The notes under the pieces were generated by a model. That model was not told the DNA's origin, did not search any database, and worked only from the letters and a program-made list of their open reading frames with translations. Shown here one piece after another: positions 30,301 through 41,983 of a stretch of DNA of 64,000 bases (positions are counted from its first letter, which is position 1; each line of letters opens with the position of its first letter). This stretch comes from Lutraria lutraria. Its lineage: Eukaryota; Mollusca; Bivalvia; Venerida; Mactridae. The DNA lies in the NCBI GenBank assembly GCA_964023205.1, contig OZ026850.1:4939270-5003269 (forward strand), in the 5' to 3' direction. A program made the translations under genes and the position numbers.

Positions 30301-33300
30301 CATGTCATGTAAACTCAGATTATTTGAAAAGCGAATTTTCGAGAATGACACCGGCATTTATTCACCATTGCACCAGTTTCGTTTTCCAAACGGGTTTTAA
30401 TGTGTGATTTTTCCACACACAACAAATTAAATATTCAGTTTTTGAAGGCTTGGCAAAATCGAAAGAGTCTCGCCGTCACAAACAGATGGACTAGGCCACG
30501 AGCGTTACCATCTTTGGAACACGTCACCCGTATTCCTATTCCTCGCTACTTATATTTTCTATGGTCTTATCTACGATAATCAACGTGTTTCTGATTGTCT
30601 ATGATATCGCGTGCAGTTAACAGTCTTCTTAGGTTTAAACGTTCGGAATTACCGAATAAATTCATTTAAAAAATCAGCTACGATATTATACTATCTCGGT
30701 ATCGTAAAGAGAGCCGCATATATAATGGAGCAACACCGCAGAATACAATTTTGTAATGATAAAATCCGGGACACCGTACCGTTCCGGATTTTTTTTAAAG
30801 ATGTCGGCACGAGCAAGCGGTCGGAAGCAAAAAACAAAAAATAATATTATTTTTCTAATTTTGATAAAAAGCGAGCGGCAAATCCGATGAACAAGTTATC
30901 AAATTGGTGTGGCCTTACTGTATGTAACTTTTTGTAAGTTTCAAGGTTATTGAGTTATATGACTTTACTACAAACGTATAGGCTATTAAATTATAAGAAA
31001 AGGTTTTTAAACTTAGACTATAGTAATATATAATTCTCATATATGCACAAGAAAATGTTTTGATTCTTTAGTTTTATTCAATGTTTGAAAATCTAAAGGG
31101 ATTTTTTGGGGCTAATTTTGTAGCCATATTTTGGGTCAATTCGCCGATTTCCAGTTAAGCGCCCCCTAGCGGTACACCGCTATATGGTGAAACAAAATGG
31201 CAGCGTATGGGGTCATGCGGAAAGCAGTGGGAAGTGAATATATTTTATCATCTACTGAGAGTTATTTTCTACAAAAACATCTACGAATTGAACCGTCATT
31301 TCTTATATGTGCCACAAATTTCATGCTTATATGCATGTATTATTTAAATCGCACATCTACACATAGATAATATATTACATCAGATAGTTTTATATAGACT
31401 AAACTACATCAAACTATAGACATGATTATATTTGCTTATAGAAATCAGGGTCTATAATGAATGATCATGTAGAAATGCTCTCAGCTGCGAGTTTATATAA
31501 AACAATACGATTAACTTATAGTTAAAAGTGCACTATTTTTTATCCACACTTCAAAAACATTTTGTAAAACAAATGACCAAATGTATACGTTTTAAAACTG
31601 GTGAAATACTCCCCGGGTCATTACTGTCTTGACTATTTTTCAGTTTGTTATAGAAATACATGTATAAACATTTGTTCATACTTTTATAGTTTATATCGAC
31701 GTGGATACGGGTTTAAGCCTTTTTAAACCCATATGTTAAATGTGTAAAATGGATGACCTAAAGTTGAAAACTGTTAAAAATAGGCTATAAATTTATAATA
31801 TTATATTAAGTTAGTATACTGTACATACAAAGCTTTAGATGTATATGCATATCGTTACATATATAGTCTTTATATATGTCCCCGTTATAATATGTAGAGA
31901 CACAGACAAATATAAATAAAAATTCATATATAGCTTGTGCGTAAATCTATTACAATATTCTTCTCAGATATAAAAAAAAAATAAAATTATAAAAAAAATC
32001 CTTTTTTTAAGTCTGGTATATTTCAGAAAATATATTTAGGTAGATAATCGTCAGTAACACATATACAAGTTCGTTGTAATGATGTGCTAAAATTAATGTT
32101 ATAATTATATTAAAAGATGTAGGCATGTCCTACTATGTGCACACATATATCTCGGATCTTTTATAATGTTATATGGTGTCTTTCAATTAGTATTTGCCGT
32201 CACCATCTTTTGCTTACATGACCCCAGTTTGGATCCTGTTTAGTAATACAAAAATATGAAAAAGGCAATATAAAGGCGTTCATTTAAATATAAAATGTCA
32301 GACTTTTATAACGCTTATTGACAGGAAGTATATTGGTCTCCCACTGTGTCGGACATCATAAAACTGATAGGGGGGTCTTATGTCAGCTTGATGTATATCT
32401 AGATAGTGCACAAAGAGCGATACTGTTTATTATTTTTATAATTGGTTAAAATTGTGGCTGGGATCACATTAATTAGTCCCTGATTGTGGTAACATGAAGT
32501 CGATAAACTGTATATTTGTCACAGTTTTTATAGTCACAAACGTGTGTGCGAATATACACTTCAAATTAATTACCGGCCGGTAATGTAGTGTCTGTTTGAA
32601 CTCGCTTACTAATAAACTTTTTATTGAAACATAAGTAATGAAAAGATTTGTCAAATTTGTTCTATTGTGTTCAAAATGATATTGAAGATGAATACCATCT
32701 TGTATAAATGTGTCTTTATGCTACCGTACAAAATACATGTACGAGTATATAATTATTTCAAGAGTATATGCAGAATGCGACATGTATATAGTACATAGGA
32801 TTAGTTTTACGCTATATTGATTTGTGGTGTCAAACTGAAAATATAAATATATATTATAAATGAATGTTCAGCTGTTTGTACGAGAATGCTTATTTTTTCT
32901 ACTTATGATGGTTTCTGACTGACAATTATTTTGTTATTTACTTCTTTAATCACAATGAAAGCATACTTAACTTATAAACTAATTATAAGCTAGCCTATTA
33001 AATAATCATGACCTGTTTGTAAAAGTTATAATTCTGTTCTGTTATATTCAATATGGAAAAAATGTTGTTTATAAACGTACGCACACATATTTCTGTCACT
33101 ATATATGGTGCTTACATGAACCCAGTTTGGATCTTGTTTAAAAATATAAAAAAGACAACACATACTTATGCTGTTTATACCGACAGGAATTATATTGGTA
33201 TCCAACTGTGTCAGACACCATAAAACTGATAAGGGGTCTGATAAAACAGCTTGATGTATATATATCTAGATACCGCACAAAGGGCGATACTGTTTATTAC

Positions 33301-36300
33301 TTTATCACTTGTATAACTGCATGATTTAAATTGTGACTGGGATCACATTAATTAGCACCAGATATTGTGATAACTTCAAATCGATAAGCTGTATATTTAT
33401 CACAGTTTTTATTCACATACGAAGTTGTGAATTAAATTGACATCCGGCCTGTACTGTAATGTCTGTTTGAACTTGCTTTAATCATTTGAACAAAACATTT
33501 ATAGTAATAATTTCGGTTATGATCTGATAAACGTTTTATTAAAACGTAAGTAGTAAAGAAGCGATTTGTTTGTGTTACGCTGAAAATATAAATTATTATC
33601 AGAAATTAACAACTGTTTTTACGTGAATGCTTATTTATTCCACTTATAGTTTTTGACAATTATTTTGTGACTTAATGATAATTATCACAATGAAAATATA
33701 CTCACCTTATAAAGTTAATAATTAACCATATGTACTGTTTCATTGAATATGTTTCAGCTGTTACATTTGATATTATGTAAAACGTTGTTTATTGATGCAT
33801 TCAAAACCATATATATTAATAAGAATGTATTTACAGCGGGAGAGGTATTGAGAGCTATACATTTGATTATAATATTATATCATCTTATCGATCGCGATCA
33901 GAATTAAGATATGCTTTTTTGGAAACATGTATTAATATGTATGTATACACGATGATGACCCCACCTAATATAAAACTTGGAGGCATATAGTTGTAATTTT
34001 TGTATAGTATATGATTAAAAATTGTATTATATATGGACATAAGACTGCATGGATTCACTTTTTGCTTAAGTGGAAACAATAGTTAAATCTCATGAACAAG
34101 TAAAAGTTTTGTCAAAATATTTATTCAATCATCACATTCAACAAGTTTTTGATAACATATAATATACATGTAAATTAATTATTTACCGAAAAGCGTGTAC
34201 TTTTGATGTATATATACAAAAACATAAACATGCTGACAGACATTCTAACTTCAAATGCCCGTATATATTACTAATACGTACATAAAATATGGTTACAACG
34301 GACATATGGGTCAATATTTAATTGAAAGAAAATGGGATGCGTAATCTATTTAAATACAACATCCTTTCAGAGACTAACGGTTATTATATCAATGTCTATC
34401 AATCGTCGTAAACTACAAACAAGAAAATATGTCAAGCACATGTAATGATAAGAATATGACCCCATACGCTGCCATTTTGTTTTCCCATACAGCGGTGTAC
34501 CGCTAGGGGGCGCTTAACTGGAAAGTCGCGAATTGAAAATAGTTTTTTTCCAATTCACAGACAAAAATTCCCAATTGAAACTAAAACGTCAAAAAAAATA
34601 AAAAAGTAACTAAATCTCTGAAAACAATTAAGAGATGATCTTTCACTGTAATAGGCATGCAATGATTGAAAGTTCCCATTATGGGCAGTGATTGTGTGTG
34701 TACATTTAGATATTGCAAAATTGGAGTCGCACATATTTTCCCAATTTTTAACGAAACACCGCAGAAATTCCCAATTCCAAGGGTATGGGTCATGTTCCCA
34801 AAATACTTGAAAAAAACCTGATCTATAATAATCTTTATCATAATAAACTTTAGAATATTGAAGGCCCAATAATGAGATTTGACTCGAGGGACCTTGAGAT
34901 TAGAGTACTAGCTCAAATCTCACTGAAATATTTATCAGACCCATAACTATGTACGTATGTTTGCAGAGATTTTTTGGGGGCGATTTTATAGCCGAAATTT
35001 GGTCATTGTTCATTAACATCACTATTGGTAGTAGATCTATACCTTATTCTGCTACTGTTCTATGGGAGAATAAGTAAAAATATATAAGTTGAACTTTGCA
35101 AAAAATGTAGGTGTACAGTTTTTCCCAATTTTGATTAAAACACAAGGGTATGGGTCATATTCCCAAAATACCGGGAAAAAACCCTGAATGTTTGTTATAG
35201 ATGTAAGTAAATAATTTGATCATTTGGATTATATTGATAAAGATATCTCTTGAAAAATAATAAATTTTACTATTTAAAAAGTGAACATTTAGACTATTAA
35301 AATTCACAGATTTGATACAATAACTTAGGAGGTCAGTCTCAAGTTAATTAACTTGGACCCTCTGAGATCAGTTTCAAGTTTTAAAAATAAACTGGGTCAT
35401 GCAGTGGGAGATCCAACTCAGTTTTCATTTTCCATAGAGTCTGAGATCAAATTCAGATTTCATTTTCCTCCGAGTCTGAGAGGTCAAATTCAGATTCCGT
35501 AACCTCAGTATGTGGGAGAGCAATCTAATTTTTCATAACCCTCAGAGTATGGTTGGTCAATATCAGTTTCCTTGGATCCTGATAGATCAATCTCAAGTTT
35601 TATTACCTGAAATACCTGTGGGTTAAATAGGAGCACTGATATTTTAGTCAATGTTGCACTGTACATAACTGACACACAATTCAAAAGGATACAAACAATA
35701 AGGAAGAGTAAACAACTACAAAAGCAGCGGCAAATTAAAACCAAATTGTCGTTTTTTATATTAAATGATTTACTATCGTTTTAGGGAAATGTTACTGATG
35801 CCGGATGGCGGTCAAGTCCGGTTGGACTGGGCTTACAATAACAACAGTGAACAACATCCGGATCCCAAAACGCGCCCGACCATTGTTCTATTACCTGGCC
35901 TTACTGGTAGGTTTTAAGGTTTATTTTAAATTATGAAAAACAGAAATAATTTTCCGATAATTTTTTTTTGAGTTTTGCTTGGCATGCTTAATACTGCTAT
36001 AAAGTTAGTTATTGATAACCCAGTTTAACTGGAAGTGTTGCATGTGCGACCACAGCCTTTGTTAGGGGCTGTATAACCCGGCACTCCAGGTTTGATTCCC
36101 GGTTGCGACATACACCCTTTCATAAAAATTTGACTACAATGTCAATTTTGACTGCCTCCGTGGTCGAGTGGTTACGGTTGCTGACTTCAAATTACTGTAA
36201 GAGGGTCATGGGTTTGAGTCTGGCTACCGACCATGTTTCTTTGTGTGAGAAAGTAGACAGTTGCTTATGGAGGATGAGTGTCTAGTACTGGTTCTTCCCA

Positions 36301-39300
36301 GGAACGATGATTAGATGAACTGTCTGCCTCATATAACTCTGTCTGTTAAAAAGGGGCGTAAAACTCAAATAAACAAATTTGTCAATTTTCATCCACATGA
36401 AGAAGTTGACGATTTCTGGTGAAAGGATTAGTTAGTGGTTGGTTAGAAAACAGTCCAGGAAAACTGGTTTTAGGTGAACTGGCCACCCGTATATAACTGA
36501 AAAATTGATAAAAAACATTGTTCAGCCTAAATAAAAGAGTGTTGCATGTGTGGACCATTACAGAAAATCCCATTTTTTTTAAAAACTCCCACATGAAATA
36601 TAGTAATTTTGTTTTTATATGTTATAGGTACAAGTCAAGAAACATATGTATTAAATCTTGTTACGGAGGCGACTAAGTTGGGTTACCGGTAAGTACTGAT
36701 CAATTTCGTAAAATAATGAATCACTTTAAATACCGTAAGATCCCTTTAGTGAACTCGGAAATAGTTATGTTTGTTTGTTTTCAGTGTGTTCAACGCCTTT
36801 CAACAACTCTGTTTTAATAATATAGGAAACTTTTACCTACAAAGAACCCTGCGTTGTAAAAAGAATATCTTGGTAGAGGAAAAAAGATACTAAAATAAAA
36901 TTATATCTTATATCTATTTACATATAGTACACTTTAACTTTAGAAATACTTTGCATTTTATACTAACTCACTGTGTTTTCTGTCCCAATATCTCAAATGT
37001 TCATATTTATTTTTCTTAAATTTTATAGGGTTGTCGTCTTCAATAACAGAGGCAATGGGTCAAAATTGTTGGTAAGTGTTTACTCGATCGTCATTATCAA
37101 AGTTTGAAAGCTTTTAGTATCATTTAAAGAATATGCGGTCAACCCTGTGAACATAGGCCACCCTATGGAAGACATTATGTGACCTTTATAGACAGGTGAC
37201 CTTTGTTCAGGGGTCATTTTGTTCTTCATAATCGATGATGGTTTTTAACTGAATGGCCTTTATCTGCAAGGCGACCCTTATTTGGAGGTGTCTGTTAACT
37301 TATGTTTGACTGTATTTATAAATGAGTATTTAAAATCATGGCTCACCATAAATGCTTTACCGGTAATAATTATTAATGTTTTAATCCATTGAATCAATCC
37401 ATACATTATTCAGACATTAACTTAATAAATAAAAACTAATCTGGATCACCGAATACTGCCTTTTTAATGCTTGCATTTTGTTTAATGCCCCTTCCCATGT
37501 TTATTTGATAAAAATGCTAATTACATGCCAAAGAAGTTGCAGTGCTTAAATAACTGAACATCTAAAGTCTGTTTTGAGAACACAAATGATATGACTTGTG
37601 TTTTATACTAGTGAAAAAAAATTAAATCCTGACCTCTAATAAATGCACCCCTTTTGTAGAATTGTAGCCCCTTGGGCACTTATTTGGGAGTATATGTTAT
37701 ATATATATATATGTACATGTATCACAAATATGTCATTAATCCCCTTCATATGAAATTCATGAAAACATGAATTTTTCTTGAACATTTCTTGCATAGTTCA
37801 TGAACAGTTCATGAAGTATAAATAAGTATTTGACATTACATGTAGGTGTTTTTAAAGCCCAGTTAATCCTGATTTAACCTACTGTTAATAACATACTTGT
37901 CTGAACTGATGTGATTTCTTGGCACAAATTATTGATACAAACATGCAGTAAAACCTTGATTATCTGAAGTCTGAAATATTATTTCAGATCATTCATGGTT
38001 TCAGGTAGCAAGATTTGAATAATTGAGTTAATTCTACATTAAAATATATAGTAGGATATTGGGACCGAAAATTAATTTCCGATAACACCAGGTTTTTGGA
38101 TAAGCCAAGTTTGGATGGTCAAGGTTTTACTGCATTTGGTTACACAAAACCTCTTAATTTTGACTGACTATGTATACAATCTATGTATTTCTCCTTTTAG
38201 GAGAGCATTGACTATGTCAGTCTGCTACTAAGTATTGAATTTCCCTTTTCTACATTCAATTTGCTAATAAACCATCCATCTAATAAATATTTCAGACTGC
38301 TCGTACTTATTGTGCAGCCAACACTGAGGATTTGATGATTGTTGTAAGTCACGTAAAAGATCGTTTCCCAGAATCTCCAATTATTGGTACAGGAGTCTCC
38401 CTTGGAGGGTAAGTACTTTAGTTCGGTAAATTAGAAGAATTTGAGCTTGAAAGTTCTAAATAGTTTATGCAGAAGATGCTTTTTGTCATTTTTTGTCAAT
38501 TTCATTGACCCAGTTTTGAATCTTCGGCCTGTAAGCAGATTTCTGAGCAATTGCTCTGTCGTACATATATATTTGAAAGTCATTGATATGTATTTATTTA
38601 TTATTCATTTATTTATTATCTATTCATGATACAGTTACCTGTGATATGTAGCTGCCTTTTTAGCTCACCCGAGCATGTATAGTTCAAAGCTGAGCTGTTC
38701 TGATCAGTCAATGTCTGGTGTCTATCCACACTTGGGCGTTGTTACCGCCCTAGAGATTACAGTTTTGATTGGGTCTTCATCAATTTTTTTTCTTCAAATA
38801 TCTTGATTCAAACATGGGTCATTTTGGGGCAAAGATTTAGTGAAAATGTCAAATGAAACCTTGTGAACATTCTCTAAAGGTCATAGTTTTGATAGGATCT
38901 TCATCACACCTTGTCAGAATGTTTGTCATAATGATACAGATTTATTGGGCAACTTCAAACATGTGTCATTTGGGTTAAAAAACTAGGTCACCAGGTTGTG
39001 TGTCCCTTTAAAGTAAATATAGAGATGTGTCCCTTTAAAGTAAATTTAGAGATATGTCCCTTGAATGTCAGTTTAGGGTTGTTTCCCTTTAACTACTATT
39101 TTATTCTTTATTTCAGGATGATATTATTCAGTTATCTGGCCAGGTTGGGTAAGGATTGTGGAATGCTAGCGGGAATGTGTGTATCAATGGCATGGAATGT
39201 GTTCGAATCTGTCGGATCCCTCGAGAAGCCGGGTCTAAATAAACATGTTTTAAATAGAGTCCTAGCGAAGGGTCTTGTAGAAAATTTTAAAGAGTATGTA

Positions 39301-41258
39301 TATTTATGTACTACAGAGGATATCTCAATAAATAAACATGTGTTATGTAGGGCCCTATCTAAGGGCCTTGTTGTAAATGGAATTTTTTGTTTTTAATTGT
39401 AAATGTGATCATGTGAGACTGTTGAAAATCAGCTGTATATGGTCAAATACATACAAAAGACTTCAGTTTTGTGAAAATCTTAGGTCTTCGTTTGTATAAT
39501 ATGTCTTAAGATTTTTTTTCATATAAATATTTTAAGTTCTTTCTTTAGGGTTTTCAAAAAACTTGTTTTAGATGTGTTTTGTTTGTGCTCCCAATCTGTC
39601 AAATTTACTTCACAATGTTTTCCTATTGATGATGTGTTTTTTTTTTCTTCCAGAAATATGCATCTTTTTGAAAATCATATTGATGATGTACATCATGTGC
39701 TAAAAGTAAGTAGTCCAAATCATGCTGACTTATGATTGGTCAATATTTAGAATATTATTTAGTAAACAACCAATCAGAGATTTGTTTGCAATTGCACAAT
39801 ATAATATCAAACCTTGACTAGTATGTCTATTGTTTGATTTAAAAGGTTTCTTCAGCCTTGAAAAAAATTGTCATATCTAAGGTTATTCAGGGATATGATG
39901 TTATGCAGTATCTCTGGATTACTAGACAAAAAATAGGCTGTCAGTTTGAAAAACAACCTCCTTCTTAATATCTTCATGTAACATTCATCCCCAAATATTT
40001 TCTACTGATTTTCTGTAACAGCATTAGGTTAATGTTATTGTAGGTTAGAATATTGAGATATGTTTGATCAGATTCCAAGTTAAGGATAACATACGCTAAT
40101 ACAAACTTGTAGTTACTATGAATAAAAGTTAAAGATATCAGATCCTTATAGATTATGACACTCAAATATAATTGAAAAAATCTTTACATTTAACCTTACA
40201 AAATTTCGGACCTGTTATGTTTTACTTAATATAATAAAGGGAGGTAATCTTACTAATGAGTACTCTCCCTTTTCTATGATTATTTAGTGTTTTTAATTTC
40301 ATGTTTACAAATTTCAGCAATACACAATTTAGAAAAAAGTTTGTGGTGACTGATTTATAAAATATTTATTCTACCTACTCAATGAAAATAAACAAGATTT
40401 AAAATGAACATGTAGTTAGATATGATTGCTTGTATTAGAGTCTGTAATCAAGTACATGCATTTCATTTTAGAGTACAACGATCCGTGAATTTGACGATAG
40501 GTTTACGGCTCCAATGTTCGGTTATTCAACGTGGCAGGATTACTACACTGATGCTTGTATACATGATAAAGTGCATGCTCTAGAAGTTCCGGTCCTTTGC
40601 TTGAATGCCGCCGATGATCCGTTCTCTCCTTATCATGGTAAGAATTTTCAACGCTGCCTTAAGTTTATTTTAGACCTGAATTTTTAAGCTGTAGAAAATG
40701 TATCTTTCAGGAAACCATACGTTCTGCCAACTTTGTACTTTATTTTAGACCAAGAGCTTCATGCTTGTGAAATTTAACTTTCGAGAAATTGTACAATCAG
40801 CCAATACAGTACTTTATTTTGGGCCATGTGTCTTACGCTTGTGAAAATTTAACTTTTGTGGGACCGTACAACACTGATCTTTATTTTGTGTGTGTATACA
40901 TAACTGCATAAGTACCTAATAAGCTCTTTTAGGCAAACATTCTTTGAAGGATTTCTAGCTTTCAGTTCACAGCCTATTTTTTTATTGAATTAATTATTTT
41001 CTGTATAAGGATTTATCAAAAACATACAGACATATGCTTGTTATATTAGTCTTGTAAATAAACCCATGTGACATTTCAGCAATACCCGTCGGAGAGGCTG
41101 AACAAAATGACAATATAGCTATTCTTGTGACATCTCATGGTGGCCATATTGGATTCATGGATGGTATATTGCCACGGAAACCTGGATATATGTATAGATT
41201 GTTCTCACAGTATATAGATGGTGTTTTCAAACATGGACCCAAGATGAAAATAGAGTAG
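27385..41258 (+). CDS. abhd3: Alpha/beta hydrolase of the ABHD1/ABHD3 type (membrane phospholipase)
   Basis: Ten coding exons, all GT/AG: 27385-27498, 28863-29026, 35785-35906, 36628-36688, 37029-37071, 38296-38408, 39117-39293, 39654-39705, 40472-40637, 41080-41258. They join in phase into 396 residues (human ABHD3 has 409). A membrane anchor lies near 17-36. The hydrolase domain shows the oxyanion strand IVLLPGLTG, the block VVFNNRG, the nucleophile elbow GVSLGG (Ser203), the acid region NAADDPFSP (Asp330/331) and the histidine in GGHIGF (His360). ABHD3 in mammals cuts medium-chain and oxidised phosphatidylcholines at a membrane; the same role here is inferred. The start is the first Met of exon 1, in AAAATGG context. 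Introns hold several mobile elements; intron 2 is 6.8 kb. Exon 7 has a partial copy just downstream of its donor. Confidence 0.93.
27855..28835. mobile_element. Fold-back element in ABHD3 intron 1, with a nested insert
   Basis: The left end CTAGTCGAAGGTCTTTGAC is answered at the right by GTCAAAGACCTTCGACTAG. Inside, the left block TGGCGAGACATTTTTTCGAC ... GGCCATTCCGAATTTATTC and the right block GAACAAATTCGGAAGGGCC ... CGAAAAAATGTCTCGC are also inverted copies. A second element (28470-28765, opening with a CCCCTCAAAC hairpin and closing in GTGACAGCTCTAGTT) sits between the arms. Fragments of the family occur at 3147-3595 and 12150-13296. Confidence 0.65.
29428..30914. mobile_element. 1.5-kb inverted-repeat element with TTA target duplication, Harbinger-like
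   Basis: The ends are inverted copies of about 34 bp with few mismatches: left GGCCACACCAATTT ... GTCGGATT, right AATCCGATGAAC ... AAATTGGTGTGGCC. TTA stands outside both ends (29425-29427, 30915-30917). A 3-bp TWA duplication is typical of PIF/Harbinger and ISL2EU elements. No transposase is recognisable; the longest open frame (30611-30844) has no domain. A related interior lies at 12150-12780. The element lies in ABHD3 intron 2. Confidence 0.7.
30128..30151. repeat. Perfect 24-bp palindrome
   Basis: AGGGATGCTATA is followed directly by its complement. A nearly identical, slightly shortened motif (CAGGGATGCTATATATCCCTG) stands at about 58618-58638. Inside the TTA-flanked element of ABHD3 intron 2. 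Confidence 0.8.
31135..34535. mobile_element. 3.4-kb element with ~80-bp terminal inverted repeats
   Basis: Left: TCAATTCGCCGATTTCCAG, then TTAAGCGCCCCCTAGCGG, TACACCGCTATATGG and GGCAGCGTATGGGGTCAT. Right: the same blocks in inverted order and orientation, ending CGAATTGA. Identity of the arms is high over about 80 bp. There is no obvious target duplication and no recognisable gene; the interior is very AT-rich and carries a large direct duplication. It fills the second half of ABHD3 intron 2. Element class unknown. Confidence 0.7.
32195..33720. repeat. Direct duplication of about 0.7-0.9 kb inside the long-arm element
   Basis: Blocks at 32212-32470 (TTGCTTACATGACCCCAGTTTGG, CATAAAACTGATAGGG, CACAAAGAGCGATACTG, GGGATCACATTAATTAG) return in the same order and orientation at 33108-33360 (ACATGAACCCAGTTTGG, CATAAAACTGATAAGG, CACAAAGGGCGATACTG, GGGATCACATTAATTAG), and weaker matches continue beyond. 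The offset is about 890 bp. Confidence 0.75.
34536..35784. other. Rest of ABHD3 intron 2, with local repeats
   Basis: The stretch GGGATTTTTTGGGGCTAATTTTGTAGCC (31093) before the long-arm element is echoed at 34975 after it (GATTTTTTGGGGGCGATTTTATAGCC), and a GGTATGGGTCATRTTCCCAAAATAC motif occurs at 34780 and 35150. These look like old intron-internal duplications. No coding exon is seen. Confidence 0.5.
36041..36530 (+). repeat. Cluster of SINE copies in ABHD3 intron 3
   Basis: A tRNA-like piece at 36041-36125 has a B box AGGTTTGATTCCCGG. A nearly full SINE follows at 36149-36375, in transcriptional orientation: A box TGGTCGAGTGG, B box GGGTTTGAGTC, then the body shared with 6457-6692 and a tail ending near AAAACTCAAATAAACAAA. 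A third piece at 36385-36500 is an inverted relative of the 10090-10402 SINE body. Confidence 0.7.
37137..37312. mobile_element. Miniature TA-type element in ABHD3 intron 5
   Basis: Left GGTCAACCCTGTGAACA and right TTATGTTTGACTG are diverged inverted ends of the family complete at 10501-10678; the GGCCACCCTATGG and GGTGACCTTTGTTCAG blocks are shared. TA lies beyond the right end. Confidence 0.6.
37946..38132. mobile_element. Second type of miniature element in ABHD3 intron 5
   Basis: Ends CAGTAAAACCTTGA and TCAAGGTTTTACTG are perfect inverted copies of 14 bp. Adjacent bases are TG and CA, so the TA duplication expected of such elements is not visible here. Interior is non-coding; it includes GATTATCTGAAG and CTTATCC-type subterminal motifs. 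Confidence 0.7.
38655..38985 (+). repeat. Partial copy of the TAGCTCACC repeat family in ABHD3 intron 6
   Basis: It opens with TTTTTAGCTCACCCGAGC and an inverted GCTGAGCTGTTC, the kind of palindromic start seen at 24895, followed by GTCTGGTGTCTATCCACAC. The closing part is missing. Confidence 0.5.
38998..39105 (+). repeat. 27-bp tandem repeat ending 12 bp before an ABHD3 exon
   Basis: Four units start with TGTGTCCCTTTAAAGTAAAT or a variant; the first two differ at one base. The period is nine codons and the frame is open and in register with the exon starting at 39117, so unspliced RNA would read through without a stop. It lies in the intron before exon 7. Confidence 0.75.
39331..39391 (+). 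repeat. Partial duplicate of ABHD3 exon 7
   Basis: AATAAACATGTGTTATGTAGGG ... GGGCCTTGTTGTAAATGG repeats the end of exon 7 (39238-39290: AATAAACATGTTTTAAATAG ... GGGTCTTGTAGAAAAT) 93 bp further on. Translated, [14 protein letters not shown] parallels [14 protein letters not shown] in the exon. The frame runs openly from the exon through its donor into the duplicate and stops at 39394. Confidence 0.7.
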
Positions 41259-41614
41259 AATTACTAGATATTCTTTTCAATCACTATTACATTTATCAGA
41301 CCTATTTATCTGCACATTTTTGTGTGAAATACTTCTGTGTTGTCTAGTACTTATAAAGTTTATATTGACACACACTGTTCAACGATATTGAAAAAAAAGT
41401 TTGATAAATTGTATTTGTTGATCAAGAGCACTGTCAGACTGGGCGTAGGCATTATTATCTGTTGAAAATTCACAGGTACTATAGTTGGCTGTCATGATTT
41501 GGGGTCACAAAATCCCTTGTATATTCCAAAATAAGATGTCATTATGAGCATGTGAATTAAGACCATTAAAGGTGGAGAGATGAGTTGTGTTACCTAACTC
41601 TTATGATGTCCCCC

Positions 41615-41983
41615 ATGGCATCACAGCCTATAATCATCTGGCGTATTGTTTTGATACCACAGCGCCCACTAGTTCAAACTTAAGTTGTATTTTTTTAGAA
41701 AAAATTATATGTTTCGAGTTTTCATGTAGCCCATGTTCCAGCCAATAAATTTCAGAATTAGCAGTACCAAAATTAGTATTATTAATGCCGTTGTTTGTCC
41801 ATAGACCCTGCAGAGAAATTAAAAAAATAAAATAATGAAAAGTCTGTCTACATCAAATTTCTTTGCGCATTTAAACAGTTTGATGAAAAATATGAATTAC
41901 CTTCAAAATCGTGGGTTCCGCCATTGTTCTCGACCCTGTGGTATCAAAACAACATACCACATGATTATAGGCCGTGACGGCAT
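41615..41983. mobile_element. Fold-back element downstream of ABHD3
   Basis: The arms ATGGCATCACAGCCTATAATC (left) and GATTATAGGCCGTGACGGCAT (right) continue inward over about 50 bp (TTGTTTTGATACCACAG on both sides in inverted order). It starts 357 bp after the ABHD3 stop codon and may be part of the 3' untranslated region. A partial relative lies at 11765-12010. Confidence 0.7.

Noticed and set aside
30611..30844. Transposase of the 29428-30914 element
   Set aside because: 77 codons without DDE motifs or helix-turn-helix; ends in low-complexity Lys-rich sequence.
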